In this document: positions 37,804-47,602 of the stretch, in pieces | Numbering within the stretch: the first letter of the stretch is position 1 | Layout: the number at the start of each line of letters is the position of its first letter | Translations under genes and position numbers: made by a program | The notes under the pieces: generated by a model | What the model was told of the DNA's origin: nothing | What the model saw: only the letters and a program-made list of their open reading frames with translations | Database searches by the model: none | DNA from: Candidatus Desulfovibrio trichonymphae | Lineage (GTDB): Bacteria; Desulfobacterota; Desulfovibrionia; Desulfovibrionales; Desulfovibrionaceae | Direction: 5' to 3' | Length of the DNA: 64,000 nt | Assembly (NCBI RefSeq): GCF_002355955.1 | Contig: NZ_AP017368.1 | Coordinates: forward strand, 890,001 to 954,000

Positions 37804-40788
37804 TCAGCGCAGCAGTTTCCAAGCGCCCTGCACCACATCGCCGAGCACGTCAAAAATGCCTTTGGGAACAGCCCCAAGCGTGTTCAAAATAACCTTGCCC
37901 ACGCTCACGGTTGTTTTGCTGTCGCGCAGGCCGCCGTGCAGGCGGATGGGAATCTCGGGCACACCGGGCATATTGACAATAAAATTGCAGTCAACGGCAT
38001 CGCTGTTCAGATCAACAACACCCCCGCCGTTCATGGCAAGTCCCTTGCCCTGAAGCGCAAAATCATTACTGCGTGCCACGCCGGCTTTGATGTCGCCCGA
38101 GGCGCCGGCTGTTGCAAACTCTATAGCCTTGCCCTTCCCCTCGCCGTCGCCTCCGCGCTTTTGATACGAGCCGTCACGCACGAGAAAACGCCATGCGCCG
38201 TTCAGCGCAGAGGGCATCTGCCCCGGCCCGCCCAGCACGCCGGAGATCGCCGCGCTTAAGCCGACCTTGCCGCCCAGCACAACGCCGCCGCCCACATCTT
38301 TACTCGCGGCTGTCATTTCCGCGCCGTCCACGCTGAAATCAGCCGCAAAGCACAGCCCCCGGTCAAAATCCATTACGCTTTTGCCGTGCAATGTGCTTCC
38401 ATAACAGCCCGCTTTTACAGGCGAACAGACAAGATGGCCATTTTCCAGCAGAACGGGCAGCATGACGTCACGCAAGTTCAAACCCCACAGGGCCAGCCTG
38501 TCGACACGCAACGCGCCCTTCACATGCATCCCGCGTAAAAAACGCAAATCCCACGCCTTGCCGGCAGACGATTTTTTGTTTGTCTTTTCTTTCCTGTCTG
38601 AGAAAAAACGGTCTGCATTCACTGCGTCGGCCGCAAGATCGAATTCCAGATTCGGCTGTTCGCGCCAGACGGCGGAAAAAGAACCCGTCACCTTTGTCTG
38701 GTCAACAACCGCGCGCAGGTTGCCGAGCGTAACGGCCCGCATGCCGCCCCTGATGTCGGTGTCGAGCGTCAGTTCGCACGCCGATGACAAAAAATGCGCG
38801 CCCGTCACCCCAAAAAGACGCGCAAGTTGCCCCATATCCTTGCTGCGCACGACGACAGCGCCCTTAAAAGCCGCGCCGTCACTGCCACCGCCAAGCTGAA
38901 TATTCCCGCTGACCTCAATGCCGGGGATGGACAGGCGCGCATTGCCGACCTCCACCTGCTTGCACTCACGCAAAGAAAAATTGCCCTTTAATTCCGCAGA
39001 CACGCCCTGCAAGGTAGCCCAGTCGGCAGATACAAACTGCAAAGAGAACACGCCCGGACAATTGTTGAAGAACACAGTGCCTTCGTCGGCGCTGCCGCCG
39101 AAGGACAGCGTGCCGGCAAGTTCCGAGCGCAGCTTGCAGCCGGCGGCCTCCAGAACGGAACTCCATTGCCCGTTCAAAGCCAGCCTGCCTTTTTCCCAAA
39201 CGCCGGAATGTGCGTCGACGCTCACGACAAGGCTGCGGATATCCAGTGTCCCGGCCCGGGCTTCTCTGGCAGATCCTGCGTCCGGTAAAAGCAAGGCCCC
39301 CTGCGTAAGGACCACATCAACCCTAGCGCGGAGTCTTTCAAGAAATTCCGCAATGGAGCGACCCTGGCTTGTGAGCTGAACATCGCCCCGCAAGCGGCCT
39401 TTGTTTAGCGGCAGCACGGTCAGAATTTCGGACGCGGCAGCGCCGTCCACATCGCGAAAACGCAGATTGACGGCATAAGGGCCGGCATGACCGCCGCCAA
39501 ACACCGCCTCTCCATGCAGGCTCCCGCCGCAGAAACGTGCGTCAGCCGTCAGCAGCGTGTCTTCCAGACCATTCTCATCCTGTTTGCCCTGCGTTATCGC
39601 CACGCCGGCGTTCTCAAAGGCCACGGAAGCATAGTCCAGCGTCCGCGCGCCAAGACGGATATTATAATTGACACCGATTTCACCGGGTTTGAGCGGTTCT
39701 CCGGGCATGGGAGTCAAAGGAGCATGAGGGAAGTCCGGCGGCCTGGGCAAGCGCCCCACGGCTTCGGGAATCCCCGCTTCAAGTCTGAGCCTGTCAGCTG
39801 TCAAATCCAGAGCCACTTCCGGATTTGCCCAGGTCCGCACGCCGCCGGAACCTGTAAAACGCCCGCCCGCCACGCTCGCCTCAATATGCGGCACGGAAAG
39901 CCCCCGCCCGTCCAGGGAAAAATCCAGAACAGCGTCCGTCACGTTGTCAAGCGCCCATTGCAGACCGGGGGAAAGGTTGCGGGCAAACCCGAGCCAGCGG
40001 GTTAGGCTGACGCGCTGTACATGCAGACTTCCCGCGAGACCGAACCCTGCGGCATCCGCATCGTGCCGCGTCAAAACAGCATTGAGCCGCGCGCTGTCCC
40101 CGCCAAGCCTCATGTCAATATCTTCAAAGCCGACAAGGCGCCCGCCCTGATTGCTCCTGCCGCAGGTCACGGCAACGCCGCCGAGAGAAAAAGGCGTGCG
40201 CGCGCCGTCTATAGCTACAACGCCGCGAACATCCGCCTTGACCCGCCATCCGCCGGCTTTCGACTGTAGCACAGAAAGATCGCAATCCATCCCTGAGAGT
40301 TGCAGACGGACAGTGTCCTTTCCTGCCAGATCCGCCTCGCCCTGTTCAATGGTCAAGCGCAACTTCTCTGACGGCGCAAAGGCCTCCCCTTGTGTCGGCG
40401 CGGCGAAAAACGCCGCAAGTCTCCGCGCGTCGTCAGGGGCGACCTCTCCCTTCACAGCCGGCTGCGCCAGCAAAAGGCTTTTCAGAACAACTTTGCCCCG
40501 CAGCAAAGCGAACAAATCAAGACACAGAATCACTTTTGCCGCGCTGAAACGCATATCCGCGCTTTCTACAGAAAACGTTCGAGCAACAAAAGACGGCGCG
40601 TGCCAAAGCGATACGCGCACGCTTTGCGCGCGTATCGCAAGGCCTGTCTCCACGGACAGCTTGTCCAGATACTGCTGTGCAAAGTACCCGAAATTGCGTT
40701 GCAAAAACCAGCAGGCCGCCGCCGCTAAAAAAAGCAGTGCCAGTACAATGCCCAACAGCAAACGGAACCGGCTGAAAACATGCAGCAT
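37804..40788 (-). CDS. AsmA-like inner-membrane-anchored periplasmic protein
   Basis: A 994-residue protein with one N-terminal membrane segment (about 9-29, LLLGIVLALLFLAAAACWFL) and a long beta-rich periplasmic part with the AsmA-type opening (EVTGLAIRA-like, here YLDKLSVETGLAIRAQSVRV). The C-terminal quarter resembles the AsmA C-terminal region (FAADFSVDGAEMTAASKDVG and DSDAVDCNFIV). Large AsmA/TamB/YhdP proteins are thought to bridge the periplasm and carry phospholipids to the outer membrane. The gene is alone on its strand, facing the autotransporter terminator. Family-level confidence is good; subfamily is not resolved. Confidence 0.78.
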   Translation of the reverse strand: MLHVFSRFRLLLGIVLALLFLAAAACWFLQRNFGYFAQQYLDKLSVETGLAIRAQSVRVSLWHAPSFVARTFSVESADMRFSAAKVILCLDLFALLRGKVVLKSLLLAQPAVKGEVAPDDARRLAAFFAAPTQGEAFAPSEKLRLTIEQGEADLAGKDTVRLQLSGMDCDLSVLQSKAGGWRVKADVRGVVAIDGARTPFSLGGVAVTCGRSNQGGRLVGFEDIDMRLGGDSARLNAVLTRHDADAAGFGLAGSLHVQRVSLTRWLGFARNLSPGLQWALDNVTDAVLDFSLDGRGLSVPHIEASVAGGRFTGSGGVRTWANPEVALDLTADRLRLEAGIPEAVGRLPRPPDFPHAPLTPMPGEPLKPGEIGVNYNIRLGARTLDYASVAFENAGVAITQGKQDENGLEDTLLTADARFCGGSLHGEAVFGGGHAGPYAVNLRFRDVDGAAASEILTVLPLNKGRLRGDVQLTSQGRSIAEFLERLRARVDVVLTQGALLLPDAGSAREARAGTLDIRSLVVSVDAHSGVWEKGRLALNGQWSSVLEAAGCKLRSELAGTLSFGGSADEGTVFFNNCPGVFSLQFVSADWATLQGVSAELKGNFSLRECKQVEVGNARLSIPGIEVSGNIQLGGGSDGAAFKGAVVVRSKDMGQLARLFGVTGAHFLSSACELTLDTDIRGGMRAVTLGNLRAVVDQTKVTGSFSAVWREQPNLEFDLAADAVNADRFFSDRKEKTNKKSSAGKAWDLRFLRGMHVKGALRVDRLALWGLNLRDVMLPVLLENGHLVCSPVKAGCYGSTLHGKSVMDFDRGLCFAADFSVDGAEMTAASKDVGGGVVLGGKVGLSAAISGVLGGPGQMPSALNGAWRFLVRDGSYQKRGGDGEGKGKAIEFATAGASGDIKAGVARSNDFALQGKGLAMNGGGVVDLNSDAVDCNFIVNMPGVPEIPIRLHGGLRDSKTTVSVGKVILNTLGAVPKGIFDVLGDVVQGAWKLLR

Positions 40789-41022
40789 GAAATTGGCCTT
40801 ACTCCACTACCGGCGCTCGTAACTCTGTGGATTACATATTTTTTATGTGTCGCCGATTTGCGGAAGCGCATAAAAAATATAACTGTTTTAAATAATTGCT
40901 GTGCAACATGACCACACAGGCCAAATCTGTCGTGCCTTGACGCCGCGCAAGTCATGGACTAGTGTCACAACAACAGGCTTTACACTATGTTACCCCTGTG
41001 TGTCCGGCGCAGCATCAAGTCT
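40789..41022. other. Intergenic stretch upstream of the AsmA-like gene
   Basis: About 230 bases, AT-rich between 40840 and 40900. No gene is recognised; it presumably holds the AsmA-like gene promoter, but no clear -35/-10 pair was found. Confidence 0.4.
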
Positions 41023-41331
41023 TCACTGCCCGTGGCGGCCGTCTGAATCCTGCCCGGCGGCGGGGTCAAAGTGCAGATCCAGCGCCGGGTCAAAGCCGCC
41101 CTGTTCCGGGAAGGCGCTTTTTTCATCTGTCATTTTGAGGAAGGGATCTTCCCCTTCGTCCGCCGCATTCGGGAGGTTCAGCCGCGCTTCAAGGGCCAGC
41201 AGAAGAGCCTGCGTCTTGTCTAGTTCATCGCGCAACGCCCTGTACTGCTGCTCTCCGTTGCGCAACATAAAGAACAACACAAGCAATATGCCTGAAAAAC
41301 CAAAAAACATGCACAACATAATAGAAAACAT
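41023..41331 (-). CDS. Small membrane protein with coiled coil, 102 aa
   Basis: It begins with one membrane segment (about 1-23, FSIMLCMFFGFSGILLVLFF), followed by a charged coiled coil (about 27-52, QQYRALRDELDKTQALLLAL) and an acidic tail rich in D, P and G. No family is recognised. The ATG at 41331 is preceded by GGGGCGAG; an in-frame GTG four codons earlier is the alternative start. The layout suggests a membrane-tethered accessory protein. Confidence 0.6.
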   Translation of the reverse strand: MFSIMLCMFFGFSGILLVLFFMLRNGEQQYRALRDELDKTQALLLALEARLNLPNAADEGEDPFLKMTDEKSAFPEQGGFDPALDLHFDPAAGQDSDGRHGQ

Positions 41332-41461
41332 GGCTCGCCCCACAAAACAGGATATAACATTTTACACCTTTGCGCAAGCTTGAGCAAGACATAATTGACC
41401 AGAATCCGCCGCAGAATGGATTGAAACGACCATAATTCATTATCAACAAGAGATTACGGCG

Positions 41462-42658
41462 TATGCCTAAAACACGTCTCCAGCCCCGCACTGTCATGGC
41501 CGACGAGATGCCCCGCAATTACTGATGGTCTGCCGCCGCGGCGGCCAATGGGGCATCCCGCGCCCGGACGAAATGCTTGTACTGCCCCCGGGAAGCGACC
41601 TCTTTCTCCTGCCCGGCCGCCGCGCCGCCGGGCTTGACCCGCGAAGCGGCAGGATAACATGCCTGCCGGAATCGGCTGTGGCCGCTTTTGTCGCCCCAGG
41701 GCACACGTTTTCGGCCCATCCCGCGTATAAAAGCGACGCAAAGGCCCCACTGCTGCCCCTCTTTGCTTATGGGGCCGTAGGCTTTGCCGGGGGCCGCTTT
41801 TATGTCTGCGCCCGCAGGGTAGATACAGACCAGCGCCAGCAATTTCAGCATATTCCGCCGGCACGCATCGAACAAAATGCGCGCCGGCTTCTGCGCGCAT
41901 ACCCTGGAAACCGTCTGATCAGCCATATTCTGAACAATTGTGTACTGCGCAATGCCGCCTCTCTTTCAGCCCGACAGCGTCGGAAATTGTGGAGGTCATG
42001 CGCCTGCACGAACAACGCGAAACAAGACATCCTGTCTATTCCTTCGGTCAGGGCTGCGAGGGAGACCCCCTGATGGACGCGGATCTGCTTGCTGAAAGCA
42101 TACAGACGTTCCGAGACGGCGGCGGCAGAGGCACCATCAACTGCAACACCAACGTATCCCGGCCCGAGGCCGTTATCCGCCTTGCGCAAGCGGGCATGAC
42201 AAGCCTGCGGGGTAAGCCTGAACAGCGCCCGCGACAGTCTGTACCACGGCTATTATCGCCCCATGGATTACAATTTTGACGACGTGCGCCGCTCCATGCG
42301 CGAGGCAAGAGAACGCGGCATTTTTGTTTCGCTGAATCTTATATTTTTTCCCGGCATCACAGATACGGAAGATGAACTCGCCGCGCTTGCGCGGCTTGTC
42401 GACGAAAACGGCGTCAGCATGGTGCAGTGGCGCAATTTGAACATTGACCCGGAATGGCACTTCACCATGACGGCGGACGCGGCGCAGCCTTCCCCATGCA
42501 TGGGACTCACGACATTACTCTGCCCCTGGCTGCGTTACGGCTATTTCAACCCCTGGCTCGGGGAAAAGGTCGTAATAACAGCGCCCATGCCGGGGCAGTG
42601 GAACATGCCTTCCGACGTGACAGGCGCGGTCTCAGGCAGTCACGGCGTCACCGTATAG
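41462..42658 (+). pseudogene. Radical SAM protein remnant lacking its iron-sulphur motif
   Basis: Three overlapping frames together give most of a radical SAM family protein. The first (from about 41520) reads LMVCRRGGQWGIPRPDEM and runs to ISHILNNC; the second (from about 41950) carries YSFGQGCEGDPL and the GGRGTINCNTN stretch; the third (from about 42210) reads SLNSARDSLYHGYYRP then FPGITDTEDELAAL and NLNIDPE. The segment that should hold the CxxxCxxC cluster motif is missing at the first junction (about 41940-41990). A frameshift at about 42210 and possibly one near 41515 complete the damage. The enzyme cannot be functional. The 3' end overlaps the converging binding-protein gene. Confidence 0.82.
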
Positions 42659-44277
42659 CGTTGCGCGCTCTTGGGAACCCACCATTCGTCAAAGTTATAC
42701 ATGATACCGGCAAGCGCGGGCTTTATGCCCATGAAGCGCCGCTGCACAAGCGGCAGGGCATAGGGCACGAATAAAAAACAATAGGGCTGCTCCCTGTCCA
42801 GAACCTCCTGAAAGCGACGATACAGCGCCGCTCTGACGCTCTGGTCGGGCGTTGTGCGCGCTTCTTCAAGCAGCGCGTCCACCTCGCTGCTGATGTAACG
42901 CGTAAAATTCAGGCCCCCCTCCCGCGCTTGGGAAGAATGCCATATTGTATAAATGTCAGGATCCTGCGGAATAGTCCAGCCCAAAATAACAGCGTCAAAG
43001 CGGCCCTTGTCCACAAATTCGCGGATAAAAGCCGCCCATTCCACCGTGCGTATGCGCGCATCTATGCCCACAGCGGCGAGCTCGTTCTGAATGACCTCGG
43101 CCGTCAGAATGCGCTGGTCGTTGCCCTGATTGGTCAATATTGTGAAAGAAAAGGGCCGGCCGTCCCTTTCCAGTACACCGTCTCCGTCGTTGTCCGCAAA
43201 GCCCGCTTCGGCCAGCAGAGCTGCGGCGGCCTCCACATTCTGACGAACAGGCGAAAGCGCCGGGTGATAAGCCCAGGTTCCCGGCATAAAAGGTCCAAAT
43301 GCCGGCACACCCTGCCCCAGCAACACCCCCTTCACAATATCATCGCGGTTCACGGCAAGGGATATGGCCCTGCGCACGCGGACATCCTTGAAAAAAGGGT
43401 GCTCCATATTAAAGCCCAGGAAAACATAGACAGAAGCAAGATAGTGGTATTTATCAAAATTTGCCTCCCATGCAGGACCGTCGGTTTCACGCAGGTACTG
43501 CAGGGGACTTAAATTCATCACGTCCAGACGGTTTGCGCGGGTTTCCATAAACATGGAGGCATTGTCGGGAATAATCCGGTACACCACCTCAGCAATGCGC
43601 GGACGGCCCATAAAATACGTGGGCGAGGCGGCAAGGGTGATGCGGCTGCCGGGCGCCCAGTCTTTCAGGCGGTAAGCCCCGGCGCCCAGTGGTTTGCGGG
43701 AAAAAGGCGTTTTGCGTATGTCCTGCCCCTCAAGAATATGTTTGGGCAGCACGGGATTCATCCATGAGGCGACGGCGCGCGCAAAAAAATTTTCATACCT
43801 CGCCTCAAAGCTATAGCGGCCCGTCACGCGAAATTCCTTGACGCGCAAAAAATCATCGGCATAGGGGCTTGCCGTGGCCGGGTCAATCACAAGTCTGTAA
43901 GTAAAGGCCACGTCCTCCGCCGTCAGTTCCCGCCCGTCTTCCCACAATATGCCCTTGCGCAGGGTAAAACGCAAAAAACGTCCTTCGTCTTCCACAGAAA
44001 AGGTTTCCGCAGCCCAGGGCTCAATCTGTAAATCGGCGTTGTAACGCAGCGGCGCGACAAAAATCAGATCAGCCACTTCATGTGAAGCCGAATCGGTGGA
44101 CAGATAGGGTATGAGATTGGAAGCTTCGCCAACGCTGCCGAAAATAATGCGGTCGCCAAAGGCCTGGCCTGTATCGTCCTTTTCCCAGACAGCGCCTGAA
44201 AACGCAGGAAGACAGAGCGCAAGAATGACAGCTGCAGCAGCAGGGAAGACAGAACGCATGCAAAAAAATTTATTCAT
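42640..44277 (-). CDS. Oligopeptide/dipeptide ABC transporter substrate-binding protein
   Basis: A 545-residue family 5 extracellular solute-binding protein. It has an N-terminal signal peptide (about 1-29, FPAAAAVILALCLPAFSGA). Typical stretches follow: FGSVGEASNLIPYLSTDSAS, LRKGILWEDGRELTAEDVAF, then VRRAISLAVNRDDIV and a C-terminal domain with WTIPQDPDIYTIWHSSQ. It would bind peptides in the periplasm for an ABC importer, but no permease or ATPase genes are adjacent, so it probably works with components encoded elsewhere. It is divergent from the SNF2 helicase with only 52 bases between. Confidence 0.92.
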   Translation of the reverse strand: MNKFFCMRSVFPAAAAVILALCLPAFSGAVWEKDDTGQAFGDRIIFGSVGEASNLIPYLSTDSASHEVADLIFVAPLRYNADLQIEPWAAETFSVEDEGRFLRFTLRKGILWEDGRELTAEDVAFTYRLVIDPATASPYADDFLRVKEFRVTGRYSFEARYENFFARAVASWMNPVLPKHILEGQDIRKTPFSRKPLGAGAYRLKDWAPGSRITLAASPTYFMGRPRIAEVVYRIIPDNASMFMETRANRLDVMNLSPLQYLRETDGPAWEANFDKYHYLASVYVFLGFNMEHPFFKDVRVRRAISLAVNRDDIVKGVLLGQGVPAFGPFMPGTWAYHPALSPVRQNVEAAAALLAEAGFADNDGDGVLERDGRPFSFTILTNQGNDQRILTAEVIQNELAAVGIDARIRTVEWAAFIREFVDKGRFDAVILGWTIPQDPDIYTIWHSSQAREGGLNFTRYISSEVDALLEEARTTPDQSVRAALYRRFQEVLDREQPYCFLFVPYALPLVQRRFMGIKPALAGIMYNFDEWWVPKSAQRYTVTP

Positions 44278-44329
44278 ACAGTGTGCGCTTATGTTGCCTT
44301 TGTCTCGAGCCCTGTGTTAATTTCTGAAC

Positions 44330-47300
44330 ATGAGCCGTTCAGAACAAAACGCCGTGAGTGAAATGTGCAGGATATTCCTGCAGGATTCCGTGCAGGAATA
44401 CATCCGTGACGCGGCACATCATATACTCTCCGGCAACGAGGTGCAAAAAATAAATATTCAGGAGGGCGAAACCTGGACGGCGCGGGGTTCCGTGCAGGGA
44501 GAAAACCTTCAGGTGTATACCCCCTCCCTGAATTTTTCCCTGATCGACCGCGCAACAACCAGCCACTGCAACTGCCCGGACGCTTTTTCCGGAGTCTGCC
44601 GCCATGTGGCGGCGCTTGCCCTGCTCCTTATGGAAGACATACGCAGGGAACAGGGCGATGATATAGACGATTTCCCGGTGACCGTGGACTGGAAGCACAG
44701 TTTCCGCAGCTTTTTTTCCACAGCTATGGAAGCGGAACCAGGGCGCTACTACCTGATTTTTCGCTTCACGCCGGAGGATGGCCGCCTGCTTGTATCGTTT
44801 TTCCGGGCGCGCCAGAATAAAACCGGCCTCTCCAGCGTACATGCGGAAGTAACGCTTGAGCAGATCATCTACAACCCGGACTGGTGCGAGGCTTCGCCGC
44901 AATTGCCGCACGTGGCCAGCCAGATAGGCCGTTGCCTCGACTACTACGGCCACAGGGTTAAAATTCCGGACGGCCTCCTCTCCTGGTTTTTCTGGGCCAT
45001 ACGCAACGAATATTATCTGCTCTGGGAAGACACGGATCAACCCTGCGGCATTGAAAGCGCCCCCTTTGCCCTGAAACTCAACCCCATTCTGGACGATGCG
45101 GGTCTGCGCTTTCAGGTGCTTATTCAGCATGAAGGCCGCCCGCCCCTGACAATACGCACACTGAATGAACAGGCGGACGAAGACGGCCAAACCATTGCGG
45201 AACAGCCGCCCACCACCTTTCACGGGCAGATGCCGCTGTGGGTCTGCTTTAACCACAAATTTTACCCTGTGCAGACATGCCTGAACCCCGAACTTGTCCA
45301 CAAACTCCTGCACGACTGCCCTGTTGTGCCGCACGAAGAAATTTCAGAATTTCTGGACCGCGTCTGGACCAGGATGCCGGCCTCGGAACTTTACCGGCCG
45401 CAGGAATTTTTAAAACTCATAAGCCCCATTTTTCAGCCGGCCACATACAATCCCAAACTCTTTCTGAATGAAGAAGGCAGTCTGCTGACGCTGGAAATAG
45501 ACAATATTTATGAAACCGTTCACGGCGAGTTCACCATAAACGGGCCTAATCCCGATTTCCAGACAGGCAGCTACGCATACAAGGGCAAAACCTATCTGGT
45601 GCGCCGTCATCAGGAAAAAGAGGCCCAGCTGCTCACCGAACTCGCCCGGGCCGGCTTTCAGTCGCGCTCGACAAAACTCTGGTTCCTTGAACCGGAAGAG
45701 GCCATCGTCTTTCTGCTCGATGTTTACCCCGCAATGGTGGATTATTACCGCATTTACGGAGAACACGCGCTCACCCGCTACAAAGTGCGCGCGGCAAAAT
45801 CCTTTGTCACGGCAGATGTGACAAGCAATGAAAAAGAAAAATGGTTTTCGCTCGACATCAACGTGAGTTATGAAGGTCAGAGCCTGCCGCTTGAAAAAAT
45901 ATGGAAGGCATGGACGCACGGCAAACGCTATGTGCAATTGAAAGACGGCGCATACACAAACCTGCCGGAAGCCTGGCTGTCAAAACTTGCCCGCAGGCTG
46001 CAAAGTCTGGGTTTGGACCCTTCAAAACCCCCGCGACAGAAATTTCAGCTGTTTGAAGCTCCTGTGCTCGACACTCTGTTGGAGGATATGCCGAACGCGA
46101 CCACAGACTCGTTCTGGAACTCCCTGCGCGAAAAAATTCGCTCTTTCCGCGAAATCACGCCCATTGCTTCGCCCAAGGGACTGAACGCATCCTTGCGTTC
46201 CTACCAACAGCAGGGCCTCTCGTACCTGAATTTTCTTTCGGAATACGGATTCGGGGGCATTCTGGCCGATGAAATGGGCCTTGGCAAAACCGTGCAGTCG
46301 CTCGCTTTTATTCAATATATGGCCGAACGCCACCGTGAGGGACAAAACCTCATCGTTGTGCCCACGTCTGTTTTACCCAACTGGGAACGCGAGGCGAAAA
46401 AATTTGTGCCCAACCTGAAATGCGTCATTATTTACGGCGCGCGACGCGGGGGTCTGCTCAAACATGCGGCGGACGCACACATTGTCGTCACCACATACGC
46501 TCTGTTGCGACGTAATCTGGAAGAGATGGAAAAGTACGACTTCAACACCGTCATTCTGGATGAAGCCCAGAACATAAAAAATCCCAACACCATCACGGCC
46601 CGCGCCGTGCGCCGCCTGAACGCCCGCATGCGGCTGTGCCTTTCGGGCACGCCTATTGAAAACAACCTCTTTGAACTCTGGTCGCTCTTTGAATTTCTCA
46701 TGCCGGGTTTTTTGGGATCCCAGCACGCATTCCAGTGCGGCATTGTCAAACCCATCAAGGACGGCGATACGGAAACACTGGAATACCTGCGCACCCGCGT
46801 TCGCCCCTTTATTCTGCGCCGCACCAAGGCTGAAGTGGCGCAGGATTTGCCGCCCAAACTCGAAAACGTGACCTTCTGTGCGCTTGAAGACGCTCAGGCA
46901 GAGCTGTATACGGCCCTTGCCCGCAAGCTGCGCGCCCAAGTGCTGGCCGATGTGGACGAAAAAGGCATTGCCAAAAGCCAGATGTCCATTCTGGACGCGC
47001 TGCTCAAACTGCGTCAGATATGCTGCCACCCGCGTCTGCTCAAAATAGAGATGCCGGGGTTCAGCAACAATCTGCCGTCAGGCAAATTTAACGCTTTCAA
47101 AGACATGGTCACAGAAATAGTGGAAGGTGGGCACAAAATGCTTGTTTTTTCGCAGTTTGTGCGGATGCTGCACATCATACGGCAATGGCTCGATGCCTCA
47201 AAAATGCCCTTCTGCTACCTTGACGGAGCGAGCAAAGAACGCCTTGAAATGGTAGACAAGTTCAACAACAGCCCCGACATACCCATTTTTCTCATTTCTC

Positions 47301-47584
47301 TAAAAGCAGGCGGCACCGGTCTGAATCTGACCTCAGCCGACTATGTGATCCACTACGACCCGTGGTGGAACCCGGCTGTGGAAAATCAGGCCACAGATCG
47401 CACGCACCGCATAGGCCAGACGCGTCAAGTTTTTTCCTACAAGCTCATCTGTGAGAACACGGTGGAGGAAAAAATTGTCAAACTGCAGGCAAGTAAGCGC
47501 GACATGGCCGAGGCCATCATTCCCGGCAGGGGGGCGTGGAAGCCGCTCACGCGCGACGATCTGGAGATGATCTTCGACATATGA
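44330..47584 (+). CDS. SWIM zinc-finger SNF2-family helicase
   Basis: A 1084-residue protein. The N-terminal SWIM zinc finger has C80-x-C82 and C90-x-H92 (HCNCPDAFSGVCRHVA). After a long middle domain comes a Swi2/Snf2 ATPase: motif I ADEMGLGKTVQSL (about 646-658), DEAQ box in ILDEAQNIKNP, LSGTPIENNLFELWSLFEF, and the helicase C half with LKAGGTGLNLTSADYVI and DRTHRIGQTRQV. Such RapA/HepA-like bacterial proteins translocate on DNA, acting on transcription complexes or repair. No methyltransferase or nuclease partner flanks it, so a defence role is not indicated. Confidence 0.93.
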   Translation: MSRSEQNAVSEMCRIFLQDSVQEYIRDAAHHILSGNEVQKINIQEGETWTARGSVQGENLQVYTPSLNFSLIDRATTSHCNCPDAFSGVCRHVAALALLLMEDIRREQGDDIDDFPVTVDWKHSFRSFFSTAMEAEPGRYYLIFRFTPEDGRLLVSFFRARQNKTGLSSVHAEVTLEQIIYNPDWCEASPQLPHVASQIGRCLDYYGHRVKIPDGLLSWFFWAIRNEYYLLWEDTDQPCGIESAPFALKLNPILDDAGLRFQVLIQHEGRPPLTIRTLNEQADEDGQTIAEQPPTTFHGQMPLWVCFNHKFYPVQTCLNPELVHKLLHDCPVVPHEEISEFLDRVWTRMPASELYRPQEFLKLISPIFQPATYNPKLFLNEEGSLLTLEIDNIYETVHGEFTINGPNPDFQTGSYAYKGKTYLVRRHQEKEAQLLTELARAGFQSRSTKLWFLEPEEAIVFLLDVYPAMVDYYRIYGEHALTRYKVRAAKSFVTADVTSNEKEKWFSLDINVSYEGQSLPLEKIWKAWTHGKRYVQLKDGAYTNLPEAWLSKLARRLQSLGLDPSKPPRQKFQLFEAPVLDTLLEDMPNATTDSFWNSLREKIRSFREITPIASPKGLNASLRSYQQQGLSYLNFLSEYGFGGILADEMGLGKTVQSLAFIQYMAERHREGQNLIVVPTSVLPNWEREAKKFVPNLKCVIIYGARRGGLLKHAADAHIVVTTYALLRRNLEEMEKYDFNTVILDEAQNIKNPNTITARAVRRLNARMRLCLSGTPIENNLFELWSLFEFLMPGFLGSQHAFQCGIVKPIKDGDTETLEYLRTRVRPFILRRTKAEVAQDLPPKLENVTFCALEDAQAELYTALARKLRAQVLADVDEKGIAKSQMSILDALLKLRQICCHPRLLKIEMPGFSNNLPSGKFNAFKDMVTEIVEGGHKMLVFSQFVRMLHIIRQWLDASKMPFCYLDGASKERLEMVDKFNNSPDIPIFLISLKAGGTGLNLTSADYVIHYDPWWNPAVENQATDRTHRIGQTRQVFSYKLICENTVEEKIVKLQASKRDMAEAIIPGRGAWKPLTRDDLEMIFDI

Positions 47585-47602
47585 CCGCAGCTGAACAACA
47601 GG

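Noticed and set aside
44339-45334. 331-codon minus-strand frame opposite the SNF2 gene
   Set aside because: It mirrors the codon structure of the SWIM-SNF2 N-terminal region and has no independent ribosome site or motif.
44330-47584. SNF2 helicase as part of a defence system such as DISARM
   Set aside because: No methyltransferase, nuclease or accessory defence gene flanks it. The SWIM-plus-SNF2 layout matches ordinary housekeeping HepA/RapA-like proteins.
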